Source: Pseudomonas sp. ICMP 561 (lineage in GTDB: Bacteria; Pseudomonadota; Gammaproteobacteria; Pseudomonadales; Pseudomonadaceae). Taken from it: DNA of 64,000 bases. Location of the stretch: contig NZ_LKBT01000067.1 of NCBI RefSeq assembly GCF_002699985.1, positions 1 to 64,000 of the forward strand. The letters run 5' to 3'. Both the position numbers and the translations under genes were made by a program. How positions within the stretch are numbered: position 1 is the first letter of the stretch; each line of letters begins with the position of its first letter. Below are positions 18,766-29,100 of this stretch, one piece after another. The notes below the pieces were generated by a model. It saw nothing but the letters and a program-made list of their open reading frames with translations, searched no databases and had not been told where the DNA came from.

Positions 18766-19704
18766 TCATTCACGCCCCACAAACACATCCGCCAACACCT
18801 GATTACGCGGAATACCCGCCAGATAAAGTCGCTTGGCGAAAGTCTCTACACTTTGCGGGCTGCCGCAGACCAGCGCCATGGTTTTGCGCGACAACAGGCG
18901 CAAGTCTGCAAGCGTCGCTTCCAGTTCATCAGCCGTTACCTGCTGTACCTGAACGCTGCCATGAGCACTTGCCAACTCAGTCAGTTCGGTACGCAGGTAA
19001 TGTTCACTGCCATCGCGCGCCAGATGAATAAGCCTGACAGGTCCCTGATGCTCCTGACGAAGCGCTTCTCGGAGCACGCCCCACAAAGGTCCGAGACCTG
19101 TTCCGGCGGCCAAAAGTAACAAAGGCCGGTCCTGCCAGTCCGGATCGTATTGCAAAGCACCGCCCCGCAACTCGCCTAGCCCGATGCGCTCGCCCACACG
19201 CAAATGGCGAGCTACGTCAGCAAAGGCGCCCGCCTGGCGACAGTCGATGTGAAACTCCAGAAAACGATCTTCGCCGGGTATGCTCGCCAACGAATAAGGC
19301 CGCGCGACGCCACTATCCGTCCACAGCACCAGATGCTGACCTGCCCGATAACGCAGCGGCCGTTCTGGCTCCAGACGCAAACGCAGTACCGTTTGGCTGA
19401 GCCAGTCACATTCTGCGACCCGAGCTGGCAGCCCATCGCATAACGGATCAAATACCTGGACGGTCAAGTCCTGCATCACCCGACACTGGCATGCCAGACG
19501 CCAGCCTTGCTGACGCTTGCCCGCATCCAGCGCCTCAGGCAACGCATCCGCCGGTTCTCCATCAATGCAGCGCACCAGACAGGCATGGCAACTTCCCGCC
19601 CGGCAGCTATAGGGGACGCTGACGCCAGCCTGGTTGAGGCTGTCGAGTAAATTGCTTCCTGCCTCGACCGTCCAGTGACGCTCGCCTACATGCAACTCAG
19701 GCAT
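18766..19704 (-). CDS. 2Fe-2S ferredoxin / flavin reductase fusion (oxygenase-reductase-like)
   Basis: A 312-residue fusion. The N-terminal plant-type [2Fe-2S] ferredoxin (residues 1-90) has the cluster motif C-R-A-G-S-C-H-A-C near residue 35 and a fourth Cys in LACQC. An FAD-binding barrel (RPYSLASIPGED) and an NAD-binding lobe with LLLAAGTGLGPL and a terminal VFVGRE follow. It should pass electrons from NAD(P)H to an unknown acceptor. The start at 19704 overlaps the end of the diguanylate cyclase gene by 8 bases, so the two are cotranscribed. The PAO1 neighbour of sadC is likewise a ferredoxin reductase. Confidence 0.88.
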   Translation of the reverse strand: MPELHVGERHWTVEAGSNLLDSLNQAGVSVPYSCRAGSCHACLVRCIDGEPADALPEALDAGKRQQGWRLACQCRVMQDLTVQVFDPLCDGLPARVAECDWLSQTVLRLRLEPERPLRYRAGQHLVLWTDSGVARPYSLASIPGEDRFLEFHIDCRQAGAFADVARHLRVGERIGLGELRGGALQYDPDWQDRPLLLLAAGTGLGPLWGVLREALRQEHQGPVRLIHLARDGSEHYLRTELTELASAHGSVQVQQVTADELEATLADLRLLSRKTMALVCGSPQSVETFAKRLYLAGIPRNQVLADVFVGRE

Positions 19705-20815
19705 CAACGTTTTCCCAACCCGCCACACATCGGTTACGCCCACCACGTTTGGCTCGATAAAGCGCCTGATCTGCGCGGTGCAGAGCTTCATCCAGATTGT
19801 CACCCCGTTGCAGCAAGGTCATGCCCACTGAAAGGCTGAGATTCGAGCCGGGTAACGCCGCCAGTTCAACACGGCTGAATGACTCCCGCACACGCTCACA
19901 ACAATCCACCAGTTGTTTTTCGTCACAGAGCGGTATCAACAACACAAATTCCTCTCCACCGTAGCGCGCCAACACATCGCTCTCGCGCAGACAGTCCTGA
20001 GCGCGGGCCGCAAAAGCCTGCAACACCTGGTCGCCAGCCGAATGGCCATGGTTATCGTTGATACGCTTGAAGTGATCAAGGTCGATCAAGGCCAGCCCGT
20101 GAGAAGTGTCATCGTTGAGTTGATTCAATTCCCGGGCAGCCATGCGCAAAAAGTAGCGGCGATTATACAGGCCGGTGAGTTCATCGGTTGCAGCCAGTTC
20201 CTCAAGCTGAGCCATCATGCCGCGCAAGGTGTCCTGGTGGGCCTGCAAGGCGTAGCGACGCTGACGCATTCGCTGGCGCTGGGCATGCACGTAACCGGCA
20301 AACAGGCTAAGCCAGAGCAACATGACGAACAGAGCGCTGATCTGCAGAAGTACAGTGCCCGGTTTTTGCAGGGTCCCGTCGAAAAACTCCCACGCGTTGA
20401 TGCCGGTGAAACTCAGCAGCACGAGCAAGGCACAGCGGGCGAAGACCATGGGCGTGAGCTGAAACAGACCGAACAGAAGGATCGGCGCATAGATAACCAG
20501 GAACACACCGCGCGCTTCGCCCAGGCATGACAACAGCCAGGTCAGCCAACACAAGGCCAGCACTACCTGGAATTCAGTCAGGCTTGCATCAGTGAAGCGC
20601 TGATTGAATCGGGTGAGGAAAACGATCAGCAAAACCAGTTGGCTGAGCAGCACCGACGCACAAGTGATCACCGCCACATGTAATGGCTGATGCAGCTCTC
20701 CAGCGTAAATGGCCAGCCCGCTCAGTAACAAAACCAATACGTAGGTCGCCACCGCCAAACCAAATCGCTTCAGGAAAATGGACTGCGTGGTCGGAGATAT
20801 TTCCCGTTTGCTCAT
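19697..20815 (-). CDS. sadC: Membrane diguanylate cyclase SadC
   Basis: A 372-residue inner-membrane protein. Five or six N-terminal spans (residues 15-180) and a short coiled coil (QRQRMRQRRYALQ) precede a GGDEF domain with the intact active site GGEEF and, five residues before it, the inhibitory site R-E-S-D. It should make c-di-GMP. The name rests on position between the ferredoxin reductase and fumarase, as in PAO1 (sadC, PA4332 from memory), where SadC promotes biofilm and represses swarming. The protein is shorter than the PAO1 one as I recall it. ATG 20815 is preferred; a TTG at 20851 is possible, and AAGGA lies between them. Confidence 0.8.
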   Translation of the reverse strand: MSKREISPTTQSIFLKRFGLAVATYVLVLLLSGLAIYAGELHQPLHVAVITCASVLLSQLVLLIVFLTRFNQRFTDASLTEFQVVLALCWLTWLLSCLGEARGVFLVIYAPILLFGLFQLTPMVFARCALLVLLSFTGINAWEFFDGTLQKPGTVLLQISALFVMLLWLSLFAGYVHAQRQRMRQRRYALQAHQDTLRGMMAQLEELAATDELTGLYNRRYFLRMAARELNQLNDDTSHGLALIDLDHFKRINDNHGHSAGDQVLQAFAARAQDCLRESDVLARYGGEEFVLLIPLCDEKQLVDCCERVRESFSRVELAALPGSNLSLSVGMTLLQRGDNLDEALHRADQALYRAKRGGRNRCVAGWENVDA

Positions 20816-21193
20816 CGTGCTCAAAAGGATTCCTTCCCGTAGTGGCACCAAGCCCAGAACTTTAGACTCGCGTCAAAAAGTTTCCAGCGACGGGGGATAA
20901 ATACGTTCAAATAGGTTCAATTGCAACTTACGCGGGGTAGCTCAAGTACACGGATTACACGGCTTGCAGCCTTTACGCATGAAAAATCCCGCAGTAGTAG
21001 GGATAAACCAGTCAGCGGTCCAATCCTGGCAAGGCGCAAAACCGATGGATGGACCAACGAGGTTGCGGGTTATACTGCCGCGCCTTTTTGTCGCAGCCAG
21101 CGATGCTGCCGTAGCAATGAGACATCGCAACATGGCAGATGACTCAGACAATATTTTTGAATGTTCCCGTCCTAAACAGAGGAGCGCGCCCAC
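20816..21193. promoter_or_regulatory. Divergent sadC/fumarase promoter region
   Basis: A 378-base spacer. A TATACT hexamer at 21071-21076 is a fair -10 candidate for the fumarase, but no convincing -35 is seen. GAGGAG precedes the fumarase start. I see no repeats or RNA structures here. Confidence 0.35.
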
Positions 21194-22717
21194 ATGACCG
21201 TGATCAAGCAAGACGACCTGATTCAGAGCGTCGCCGACGCCCTGCAATTCATTTCCTACTACCATCCGGTGGATTTCATTCAGGCGATGCACGAAGCGTA
21301 TCTGCGCGAAGAGTCGCCTGCTGCCCGTGACTCCATGGCGCAGATCCTGATCAACTCGCGCATGTGTGCCACCGGCCATCGCCCGATCTGCCAGGACACC
21401 GGAATTGTGACCGTGTTTGTGCGCGTCGGTATGGACGTGCGTTGGGATGGGGCCACCATGGGCCTGGACGACATGATCAACGAAGGTGTGCGCCGCGCGT
21501 ACAACCTGCCGGAAAACGTTCTGCGCGCTTCGATCCTCGCCGATCCGGCTGGTGCTCGCAAAAACACCAAGGACAACACCCCGGCCGTCATCCACTACTC
21601 CATCGTTCCGGGTAACACCGTGGAAGTGGACGTGGCTGCCAAAGGCGGTGGTTCAGAAAACAAATCGAAGATGGCGATGCTCAACCCGTCAGACTCGATC
21701 GTCGACTGGGTCCTGAAAACCGTGCCAACCATGGGTGCTGGCTGGTGTCCGCCAGGCATGCTCGGCATTGGTATCGGCGGTACTGCCGAGAAAGCCGCGG
21801 TCATGGCCAAGGAAGTGTTGATGGAATCCATCGACATCCACGAGCTGAAAAAGCGCGGCCCGTCCAACCGTATCGAAGAGATGCGTCTGGAGCTGTTCGA
21901 GAAGGTCAACCAACTGGGTATCGGTGCTCAGGGCCTGGGCGGTCTGACCACCGTGCTCGACGTGAAAATCATGGATTACCCGACTCACGCTGCGTCGCTG
22001 CCGGTGTGCATGATCCCTAACTGCGCCGCCACCCGTCACGCGCATTTCGTGCTCGACGGTTCCGGCCCGGCCTCGCTGGAAGCGCCATCGCTGGACGCCT
22101 ACCCGGAAATCGTCTGGGAAGCAGGTCCGTCAGCCCGTCGCGTCAACCTCGACACCCTGACCCCGGAAGACGTGCAAAGCTGGAAGCCGGGCGAAACCGT
22201 CCTGCTAAACGGCAAGATGCTCACCGGTCGCGATGCTGCCCATAAGCGCATGGTAGAAATGCTCAACAAGGGCGAAACCCTGCCGGTGGATCTGAAAGGT
22301 CGCTTCATCTACTACGTCGGCCCGGTTGATCCGGTGCGCGAAGAAGTGGTTGGCCCGGCTGGCCCGACTACAGCCACGCGGATGGACAAATTCACCCGGC
22401 AGATCCTCGATCAGACCGGCTTGTTGGGCATGATCGGCAAATCAGAACGCGGCCCTACCGCTATCGAAGCGATCAAGGACTACAAGGCTGTGTACCTGAT
22501 GGCGGTCGGCGGTGCTGCTTATCTGGTGGCGCAGGCGATCAAGAAGTCGAAAGTCGTGGCCTTTGCTGAACTGGGCATGGAAGCGATCTACGAGTTCGAA
22601 GTCAAAGACATGCCGGTTACCGTTGCAGTTGACAGCAAGGGCGAATCCGTCCACGTCACCGGCCCGCAGATCTGGCAGAAAAAGATCAGCGATAGTTTGG
22701 CGGTGGAAGTTCAGTAA
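21194..22717 (+). CDS. fumA: Class I fumarate hydratase
   Basis: A 507-residue iron-sulfur fumarase that interconverts fumarate and malate in the TCA cycle. The alpha part has the cluster cysteines in RMCATGHRPICQDTG (around residue 57-70) and CMIPNCAATRH (around residue 270). The C-terminal beta part has the LLNGKMLTGRDAAHKRM substrate segment. Length matches the class (about 500-550). It is strongly oxygen-sensitive in other species. Promoter and terminator suggest a single-gene unit. Confidence 0.93.
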   Translation: MTVIKQDDLIQSVADALQFISYYHPVDFIQAMHEAYLREESPAARDSMAQILINSRMCATGHRPICQDTGIVTVFVRVGMDVRWDGATMGLDDMINEGVRRAYNLPENVLRASILADPAGARKNTKDNTPAVIHYSIVPGNTVEVDVAAKGGGSENKSKMAMLNPSDSIVDWVLKTVPTMGAGWCPPGMLGIGIGGTAEKAAVMAKEVLMESIDIHELKKRGPSNRIEEMRLELFEKVNQLGIGAQGLGGLTTVLDVKIMDYPTHAASLPVCMIPNCAATRHAHFVLDGSGPASLEAPSLDAYPEIVWEAGPSARRVNLDTLTPEDVQSWKPGETVLLNGKMLTGRDAAHKRMVEMLNKGETLPVDLKGRFIYYVGPVDPVREEVVGPAGPTTATRMDKFTRQILDQTGLLGMIGKSERGPTAIEAIKDYKAVYLMAVGGAAYLVAQAIKKSKVVAFAELGMEAIYEFEVKDMPVTVAVDSKGESVHVTGPQIWQKKISDSLAVEVQ

Positions 22718-22732
22718 GCACGTCGGCCTTAA

Positions 22733-22762
22733 TAAAAAACCCGCAGAGATGCGGGTTTTTTA
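22733..22762 (+). terminator. Intrinsic terminator of the fumarase gene
   Basis: TAAAAAACCCGCAGAGATGC, then GGGTTTTTTA: a short CCCGC/GCGGG stem with flanking A and T tracts, 15 bases after the stop. Confidence 0.92.
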
Positions 22763-22797
22763 TTGGAAATGATTTTACTGATAACACACCGTGCGAC

Positions 22798-22911
22798 GTG
22801 GGACCGACTTTAGCCGGGAATGAGCCAGTACAGCCCATACATTTGTATTATCAGGAATACCGCCTTCCCGGGTGAAACCGCTCCCACGACATCGCGTGGC
22901 GATGTCGTGGG
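22798..22911. repeat. REP-like palindromes, family C variant plus a second hairpin
   Basis: GTGGGACCGACTTTAGCCGG pairs loosely with CCCGGGTGAAACCGCTCCCAC at about 22866-22887. Immediately overlapping is a perfect 13-pair hairpin (CCCACGACATCGC-gtg-GCGATGTCGTGGG, 22883-22911). Nothing else coding is seen in the roughly 400 bases between the fumarase terminator and the Tc operon, apart from the operator at 23085. Confidence 0.75.
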
Positions 22912-23084
22912 ACCCCTGGTGTGATTTTCTAGCCAACCGACAGGCCTGTTTTGACGCTGGCAACAACGCTCCGGGTCTGGACCAAACCGATGGCATAACA
23001 GTTATAGCCAAATATTCCATGGCCTCCGAAACCCTCTTCAACCCTCTGTTTTAATTGAACAACTCTTATAGATACCGGGCTTTA

Positions 23085-23100
23085 CTGTCACTTATGACAG
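23085..23100. promoter_or_regulatory. 16-bp palindromic operator candidate, CTGTCACTTATGACAG
   Basis: Near-identical to the palindrome at 17124-17139 (one central base differs) and placed 62 bases before the first Tc toxin gene. It is the likeliest binding site for a regulator of the Tc operon. Half-sites are CTGTCA and TGACAG. Confidence 0.6.
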
Positions 23101-23161
23101 GTAGACGCGCAGTGAGAATGCTCGAAGACTCAAGTGAACCCAAGTCGAGAGCACCATTATC

Positions 23162-26089
23162 ATGCCCGACCAAGCCTTTTCTCTATTGGCCACTATCAGC
23201 AAAGCTGAGACCTCTTCCGCCACAAACAATGAGGGCCGCCTGAGTTTTGTCGATGCCATGCAACAAATGGCGATAGGTTCAGTATTCGATATTCTTCGCA
23301 GGCCTAAACCCGCGTTTGTCCGGGAGCTGATGAAGTTCAGTGATGCCAACGGCGAACTCGCCTATGAAAATGCACGCTGTTATGCCACGCAGATCGTGCG
23401 CCTGTATCGCAACCAGTTAGTGTCGTCAGGGCGCGCACAAACCTTGACCCGTCGAACCGGCGTGCGCTCACTGGTAGAGATCGGCCCCAGTTTCCCTAAT
23501 CTGTTCAAGGAAAACTGGGACCTGTTTTGCAAAGTGGACGCCATTGAAGCCAAAGACTCACCAGTGGCTTACCTGACTTCACTTTACCGATTCGCGCTCA
23601 ATGAACTGGAGGGCAGTACCGCCGAGGCCAAACGTATCAACCTCGATCTACGTCGGCCGGATTTGAAAGATCTCATGATCGATCAGCAAAGTACGTTTAC
23701 GCCGGTTCCGGTACTGAACATTGTTCATGAAGTGCTCGGCAAAGCGATCCGCACTTACGTAGACACGGTCCAGGCTGATAAAGACAAAACCCTCTATCAA
23801 CTCATCGCTGAAAAACAGCACCCGTTTCTGTTCCCGTACAACTTCCATCACCAACAAGTGATGCTGGGGCTCAGCGGCAAGCAGCCGAGCCTGGGTGAGT
23901 TGAGTTATCGAGTCAGCCTCCAAGTGCCCGCCACCGCGCCAGGCGCCAACGCCTATGGCGCCGTTCAGCAACCCAGTGCTGTAGCGCAGGCAATGATGAG
24001 TGGCTTGAGCCCAGAGCAGCAATTGATTCTGCTGGAGCCCAGGCCGGCCGTCGAGAACATCGCCAGCTTCTTCAAAAGAAAATACAACGTCGATTATCTG
24101 GATGACGCCTCCAATCCATTGAACGCGCTCAAGGTATTCACCGAGAAAACCGGACTGAGTGCCAGTGAAGTTGAATCCTTGCTGGCTGTACGTAACAACA
24201 CGCCTTATCCGTCGCACAATGTGTTACCTGCATTGCATAGCGATGCGCGCACTTACGGTGCAAGTTACGTTAATGGCCCATCTACTGCCGCAGCCATGGA
24301 CATCGAGTTCCCTGACGACGCCCCACCGCGCCTCATCAACACCAGCGTGGAACGTTTTGACCGCCTGCAACGGATGATTCGCCTGCAACGCTGGCTGAAC
24401 ATTCCGTTTGCCGAACTGGACACCCTGGTCATGGCTGCCATTAGCGCAGAGGGCGCCGCAAACCCCGGCGCGGTGCTGACGAGCAATACCTTACGGGCCC
24501 TGGGTTGCTATCGCTATCTGCATCGGCAGTACAAGCTGCTACCCGAAGAGTTCGCGGCATTCCTGCATCACCTCAGCCCCTATGCCAGCGATGCCCGCTT
24601 GCCGATGTTCGACCAGGTGTTCAATAGCCCTGTGCTATTTGATACGCCGCTGACGCTCGACGGCTCGGATTTTTCGCTCACCTCCACTGACAGCAAAACG
24701 ATCAAAACCCTCGCCCAACTCTGCGCCGGACTGCAACTGCCAGCCACTCAGGACAGCCTATGGCTGCTGGCCATAGACACCCGTGAGTTGATTGGCGACG
24801 CGCCCCAATCGCTTAAACGCAATCTGAGCACAATCTCCTCGTTGTATCGCCAGACCCGTATCGCCGCGATGTTCGGCCTTGCCGCCAAGGACAGTTGGGC
24901 ACTGATTGATCTGCTTGGCGGTGAAGCGTGGCGTAAACAGGTCGTGACCGGTCAATTGACACCCCACGCCGACAGTGCTGCCGAGCCCGACATCCTCGAT
25001 ATCCTGATGCAGCTGGATTGGGCCGTTGCCTGGCTCAAGAACACCGGCCGGGATATCTCGACCCTGCGCCGCCAACTGGGCGTGGACGCCAGCGAGGCAA
25101 CCATTGCGCAAACGGTGCTGGACCAACTCAATCAGTTGGCTGGGCAAGCATGTACCGCTGTTCTCAGCGCAGAACAATTGCTGACGCTGGATCTGCCGAG
25201 CGACAGCGAGGGCCAGGCGATTGACTGGTGGCCGTTGCTCGCGCCGCTGATCAATGAACAGGGCCTGGTGCTCGCCCGCCCTCTGACGCTGATCGAGGAC
25301 CTGGGAGCCGATCTGACCCAAGTCATCAATGAGCAGCTCGCGGACATCACATTCGCCGATGAAGCCATCAAAGCCGCCGCTATTAACCGGCTAATGGAGT
25401 ATGTTCTCGGTGGCTATCTCGCTCAGCACCGGCTTGTGGAAGGATTGCTGCAAAGCACGGCCGACCTGCCACTGGATCGCAGCGAAGGTGTGTTGCGCTG
25501 GGAGGGCAGCAGCGCGGACCAGTTCCTGAGTGTGCTGCTGCAAGCGACGGCCAGCGCCGAACCCGGCCAGACCGAGGCTTTGGCCGAAGCCCTGAACACG
25601 CTGTTGCGCCACGCCGAAGTCAATCAACAACTGGGCTTGAGCGCCCAGGCCTTGCGCACTTTCCTGGTCAATCCGCATTGGCTGCATCCAACCTTCAGCG
25701 GCCCTTTGCGCCTTTCATTGCCCAGCTTCTACCTGCTAGACCGCTATTGCGACTGGCGCAACAACGCAGAAAAAGCCGAAGAGCGCCTGCTGGACTATTT
25801 GAGTCACGCCAATCGGACATCGACACCCACCGCCAAGGAATGCGCGGCTTTATTGGCGGCCTTGCTCGACGACTCCGCGACCGAAGTCGAGGCGGCGACA
25901 AAAATTTTCACGACCCATAAATTTGCCCAATCCATGAGTCAGGTCGATTGGCTACGGCGGATGCACAGCGCCAGCCAGCAGAAACACCTCGCCAATGCGC
26001 AACTGCTGAAAGCGACCGCCCTGAGCCCGGACAGTGCTATCGGCGATTGGCAAGCCGTCGGCGAAGCTGTCATGGCCGCTAACCGTTAA
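23162..26089 (+). CDS. Tc toxin subunit A, N-terminal half (TccA-like)
   Basis: A 975-residue protein resembling Photorhabdus TccA (about 965 residues, from memory). The N-terminal SpvA/VRP1-type region begins around residue 25 (LSFVDAMQQMAIGSVFDILRR) and is followed by a long alpha-helical shell region. With the next gene it forms a split TcA, the large pore-forming, receptor-binding component of ABC toxin complexes. No signal peptide is seen, as usual for Tc proteins. GC content is like the genome. The start is the ATG after GAGAGCACC. It heads an operon of four or five genes, with 33 bases to the next gene. Confidence 0.88.
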   Translation: MPDQAFSLLATISKAETSSATNNEGRLSFVDAMQQMAIGSVFDILRRPKPAFVRELMKFSDANGELAYENARCYATQIVRLYRNQLVSSGRAQTLTRRTGVRSLVEIGPSFPNLFKENWDLFCKVDAIEAKDSPVAYLTSLYRFALNELEGSTAEAKRINLDLRRPDLKDLMIDQQSTFTPVPVLNIVHEVLGKAIRTYVDTVQADKDKTLYQLIAEKQHPFLFPYNFHHQQVMLGLSGKQPSLGELSYRVSLQVPATAPGANAYGAVQQPSAVAQAMMSGLSPEQQLILLEPRPAVENIASFFKRKYNVDYLDDASNPLNALKVFTEKTGLSASEVESLLAVRNNTPYPSHNVLPALHSDARTYGASYVNGPSTAAAMDIEFPDDAPPRLINTSVERFDRLQRMIRLQRWLNIPFAELDTLVMAAISAEGAANPGAVLTSNTLRALGCYRYLHRQYKLLPEEFAAFLHHLSPYASDARLPMFDQVFNSPVLFDTPLTLDGSDFSLTSTDSKTIKTLAQLCAGLQLPATQDSLWLLAIDTRELIGDAPQSLKRNLSTISSLYRQTRIAAMFGLAAKDSWALIDLLGGEAWRKQVVTGQLTPHADSAAEPDILDILMQLDWAVAWLKNTGRDISTLRRQLGVDASEATIAQTVLDQLNQLAGQACTAVLSAEQLLTLDLPSDSEGQAIDWWPLLAPLINEQGLVLARPLTLIEDLGADLTQVINEQLADITFADEAIKAAAINRLMEYVLGGYLAQHRLVEGLLQSTADLPLDRSEGVLRWEGSSADQFLSVLLQATASAEPGQTEALAEALNTLLRHAEVNQQLGLSAQALRTFLVNPHWLHPTFSGPLRLSLPSFYLLDRYCDWRNNAEKAEERLLDYLSHANRTSTPTAKECAALLAALLDDSATEVEAATKIFTTHKFAQSMSQVDWLRRMHSASQQKHLANAQLLKATALSPDSAIGDWQAVGEAVMAANR

Positions 26090-26122
26090 CCGACGCGCTC
26101 ATCACGTCAATGGGAGCACATC

Positions 26123-29100
26123 ATGTCCCGCTCAATTGAAAGCCAACTTAATGAAAGTTATCGCGATGCACTGGTCGAGTACTACCTCAGCGAGGTGGTG
26201 CCCAATAGCCCCGAGTTGATTTCGCTGGGCTTGAATACCCGGCTGAAAACCGCCAACGACTTGTATGAGTTTTTCCTGCTCGATAACCAGGTCAGCCACG
26301 ACGTGCAGACCAGCCCAGTGGCATCGGCGATCAGCAGCCTTCAGCAATACATCAACGGCGCGTTGCTAGGGATGGAGCCGGGCTATGACTTGCTCAGGCC
26401 CGATGAAGCGCGCTTCGTCGAGTGGCGCGACCGCAGCAGCCAATACCCGATCTGGGCGGCCAATATGCGGCTGGCGTTGTACCCAGAAGTGTATATATCT
26501 CCGGCGCTGCGTCTAAAAAAATCCAGCTACTTTGCCCAGCTGGAAAACGATATTAACCAGAATAAAATCAATTCCGATACGACCCAGGAAGCGGTGAAAT
26601 CTTACCTGGCCAGTTTTGAAGAAGTGGCGAACCTCACGATTATCAATGGTTATATCGACAGTGATCGCTTTGCCGAGGGTAAGTATTACTTTCTGGGTAA
26701 ATCCCGCGCTGAGCAGGTGTACTACTGGCGTATGGTGGACATGAACGAGCGGGCGTATACAGCAGGCTCTGAAAGCCCCAAACATGACAACCCCACCCCC
26801 GGGGCTTGGTCGGACTGGAAGCGGGCCAATATTGGCGTCAACGCCTGTACGCTGGAACGGACAATACGACCGATTTATTTTAATAACCGGCTGTTCATCA
26901 GTTGGGTTGATGCTGCAGATGCTGTTGCCCTGCCCTCAGTCGAAGGTACGGACGAAGCGCCCGTTGTCAGTACAACGGATCAGATCTATCTAAGCTTTTA
27001 TCTGTCCTACAAGAAGTACGACGACTCATGGAGCGCGCCACAGGAGTACATGCAGGTCACGACGACTAACACATTCACCCGGGCAGGCAAAACCGTCGAT
27101 TTAAAAAAAGACCTTAATACCATTGCAGTATTCGATGCCTCCGCATCGCCCGAGTCATTATTTATAGCAATGTACGCTGGAGAAACGCTTGTCGGTACCG
27201 ATGCCGATGGCTCAACGTCCACTTATGCATACCTAGCAACAGCGTTCATTGATAAAAACTTCAATACAACTAAAGCTTTTCCGAGCGCAGGCTATATTGA
27301 CAAGCCCTACGATTTTGACGACCCAGCTGCTGATGAAGCTCGTATAAGAAAAACCTGCTGGGCATTAGCGTTAAAAAATAAGGAAAACTTTCAGTTCACC
27401 TGGAATATTCACATAGGCATTAAAACGCTGATTACCACCGCCCCTCAGCCAAACCACCCAAGCTGGAATTATGGCGGATGGCAGTCCCGTATCACCGAGA
27501 GACTCACCGCGGACATGAATCACGAAAGCTCGACGCTAATGCTAACCACGTCACTCAGGAACGATTTCCAGCTTGAAGACACCACCCTCCGGTTCACTAC
27601 AAATAGCAGTGGAAGAAATACAAATATAGATTTCCTTCTTAAATTCAAATACAACGATCAAAATTATTTCACCCTAAAAAACGACTCCCACCTAAAAATT
27701 CAATCCCCACCGTCCACTTTTGGAAACGAATGTTATTTTAGCCTTAACCGATCAACAGACAAAAAAACCAATGGAGAGCTTTTCGACTACTTGCTTAACA
27801 CTTATAGCAGGAACTATGACATCCCAGACGGAGAGGGTATTGGCTCAATAAGAATGTTCGATCTTGAAAATGGAAAATTACGTCGAGGGGTAGTGGATGC
27901 TCTTACCGGAAAAATTAGTGATATCCCACCCAGTGAAATCACTTACGCCACCAGTCTTTCTCTAAGCAATCCCTTGCCCGTCGTTTACACATTTACAAAC
28001 CTAGAGATTGAACCTGGCAAGAAATTCAATCAGCACTTCAGCTACCCCCAGCTCATGCAGGCACCCTCGGGCACTCAGGAAGATCTTGCCAAGAGCCAAA
28101 CAATGGATAGCCTACTAGCCCCCAGCTCCTACACTATTTCCATCCCCATTGACAAATCGACGTTGAGGCCACGACTGAAAAACACTCTTTTCATTGATGA
28201 TTCAAGAAAGTTCTATATTAGTCATGGTGTGATAGTCCTAGATCAATCATCAGACAGCTGGCTTGGAACAGCAACACTCTCTACCGAAATTGAACTGACT
28301 TGGGAAACAGAAGGTAGCGACCCCATTGCCCCCAAAATCAGCAAACGCACGGATCCCTTGTTGGGTATCGCCGAATACATCGACTTCTCGGGCTCCAGCA
28401 TCCAGTACAGCGACGGATCCGCATCAAATAAGCGCGACCCAATCCGCATGAACACCCTGTTCGCACGTGAGCTGATAAACAAAGCCAATATAGCGCTGGA
28501 GGCTCTGTTGTCATGGAACACTCAACAGCTTCAAGAACCCCCCATTGGCGAAGAAGCCGAATCCAGCAAAATGGACTTCAAAGGCGCCAATGGTCTGTAT
28601 TTCTGGGAACTGTTCCTGCATTTACCCTTCATGGTCTCCCATCGCCTGAATCTGGAGCAGCAATTCAACGAGGCTGAACAGTGGCTGGGGTTTATTTTCG
28701 ATCCAGGCCGCAAAGCCAGGGATTCTGCCCCGGCCTATTGGAACGTCAGGCCGCTGGTCGAGGTGTCGGACCCGGATTACTTCATGCGCGCGCCAATCGA
28801 CCCGGACGGTATCGCCGCCAGTGATCCGGTGCGTTATCAGAAGGCCGTGTATTTCCACTACATCAAGAACCTGATCGACCGGGGCGATATGGCTTACCGA
28901 CAGCTGACCCCGGACAGCCTTGGCGAGGCCAAGCTCTGGTATGTGCGAATTCTCGATCTGCTGGGGCCAAGACCGGATACGGTGCTGGTCAGCCGCTGGG
29001 AGCAGGCCCCCTTACAGGAATTGGCAACCTCGACCAGCACGCCGCTTCGGGAGTTCGCCAGTCGCCTCGAACAGCAGGAAGAACAGGTGCGCTCTAGTGC

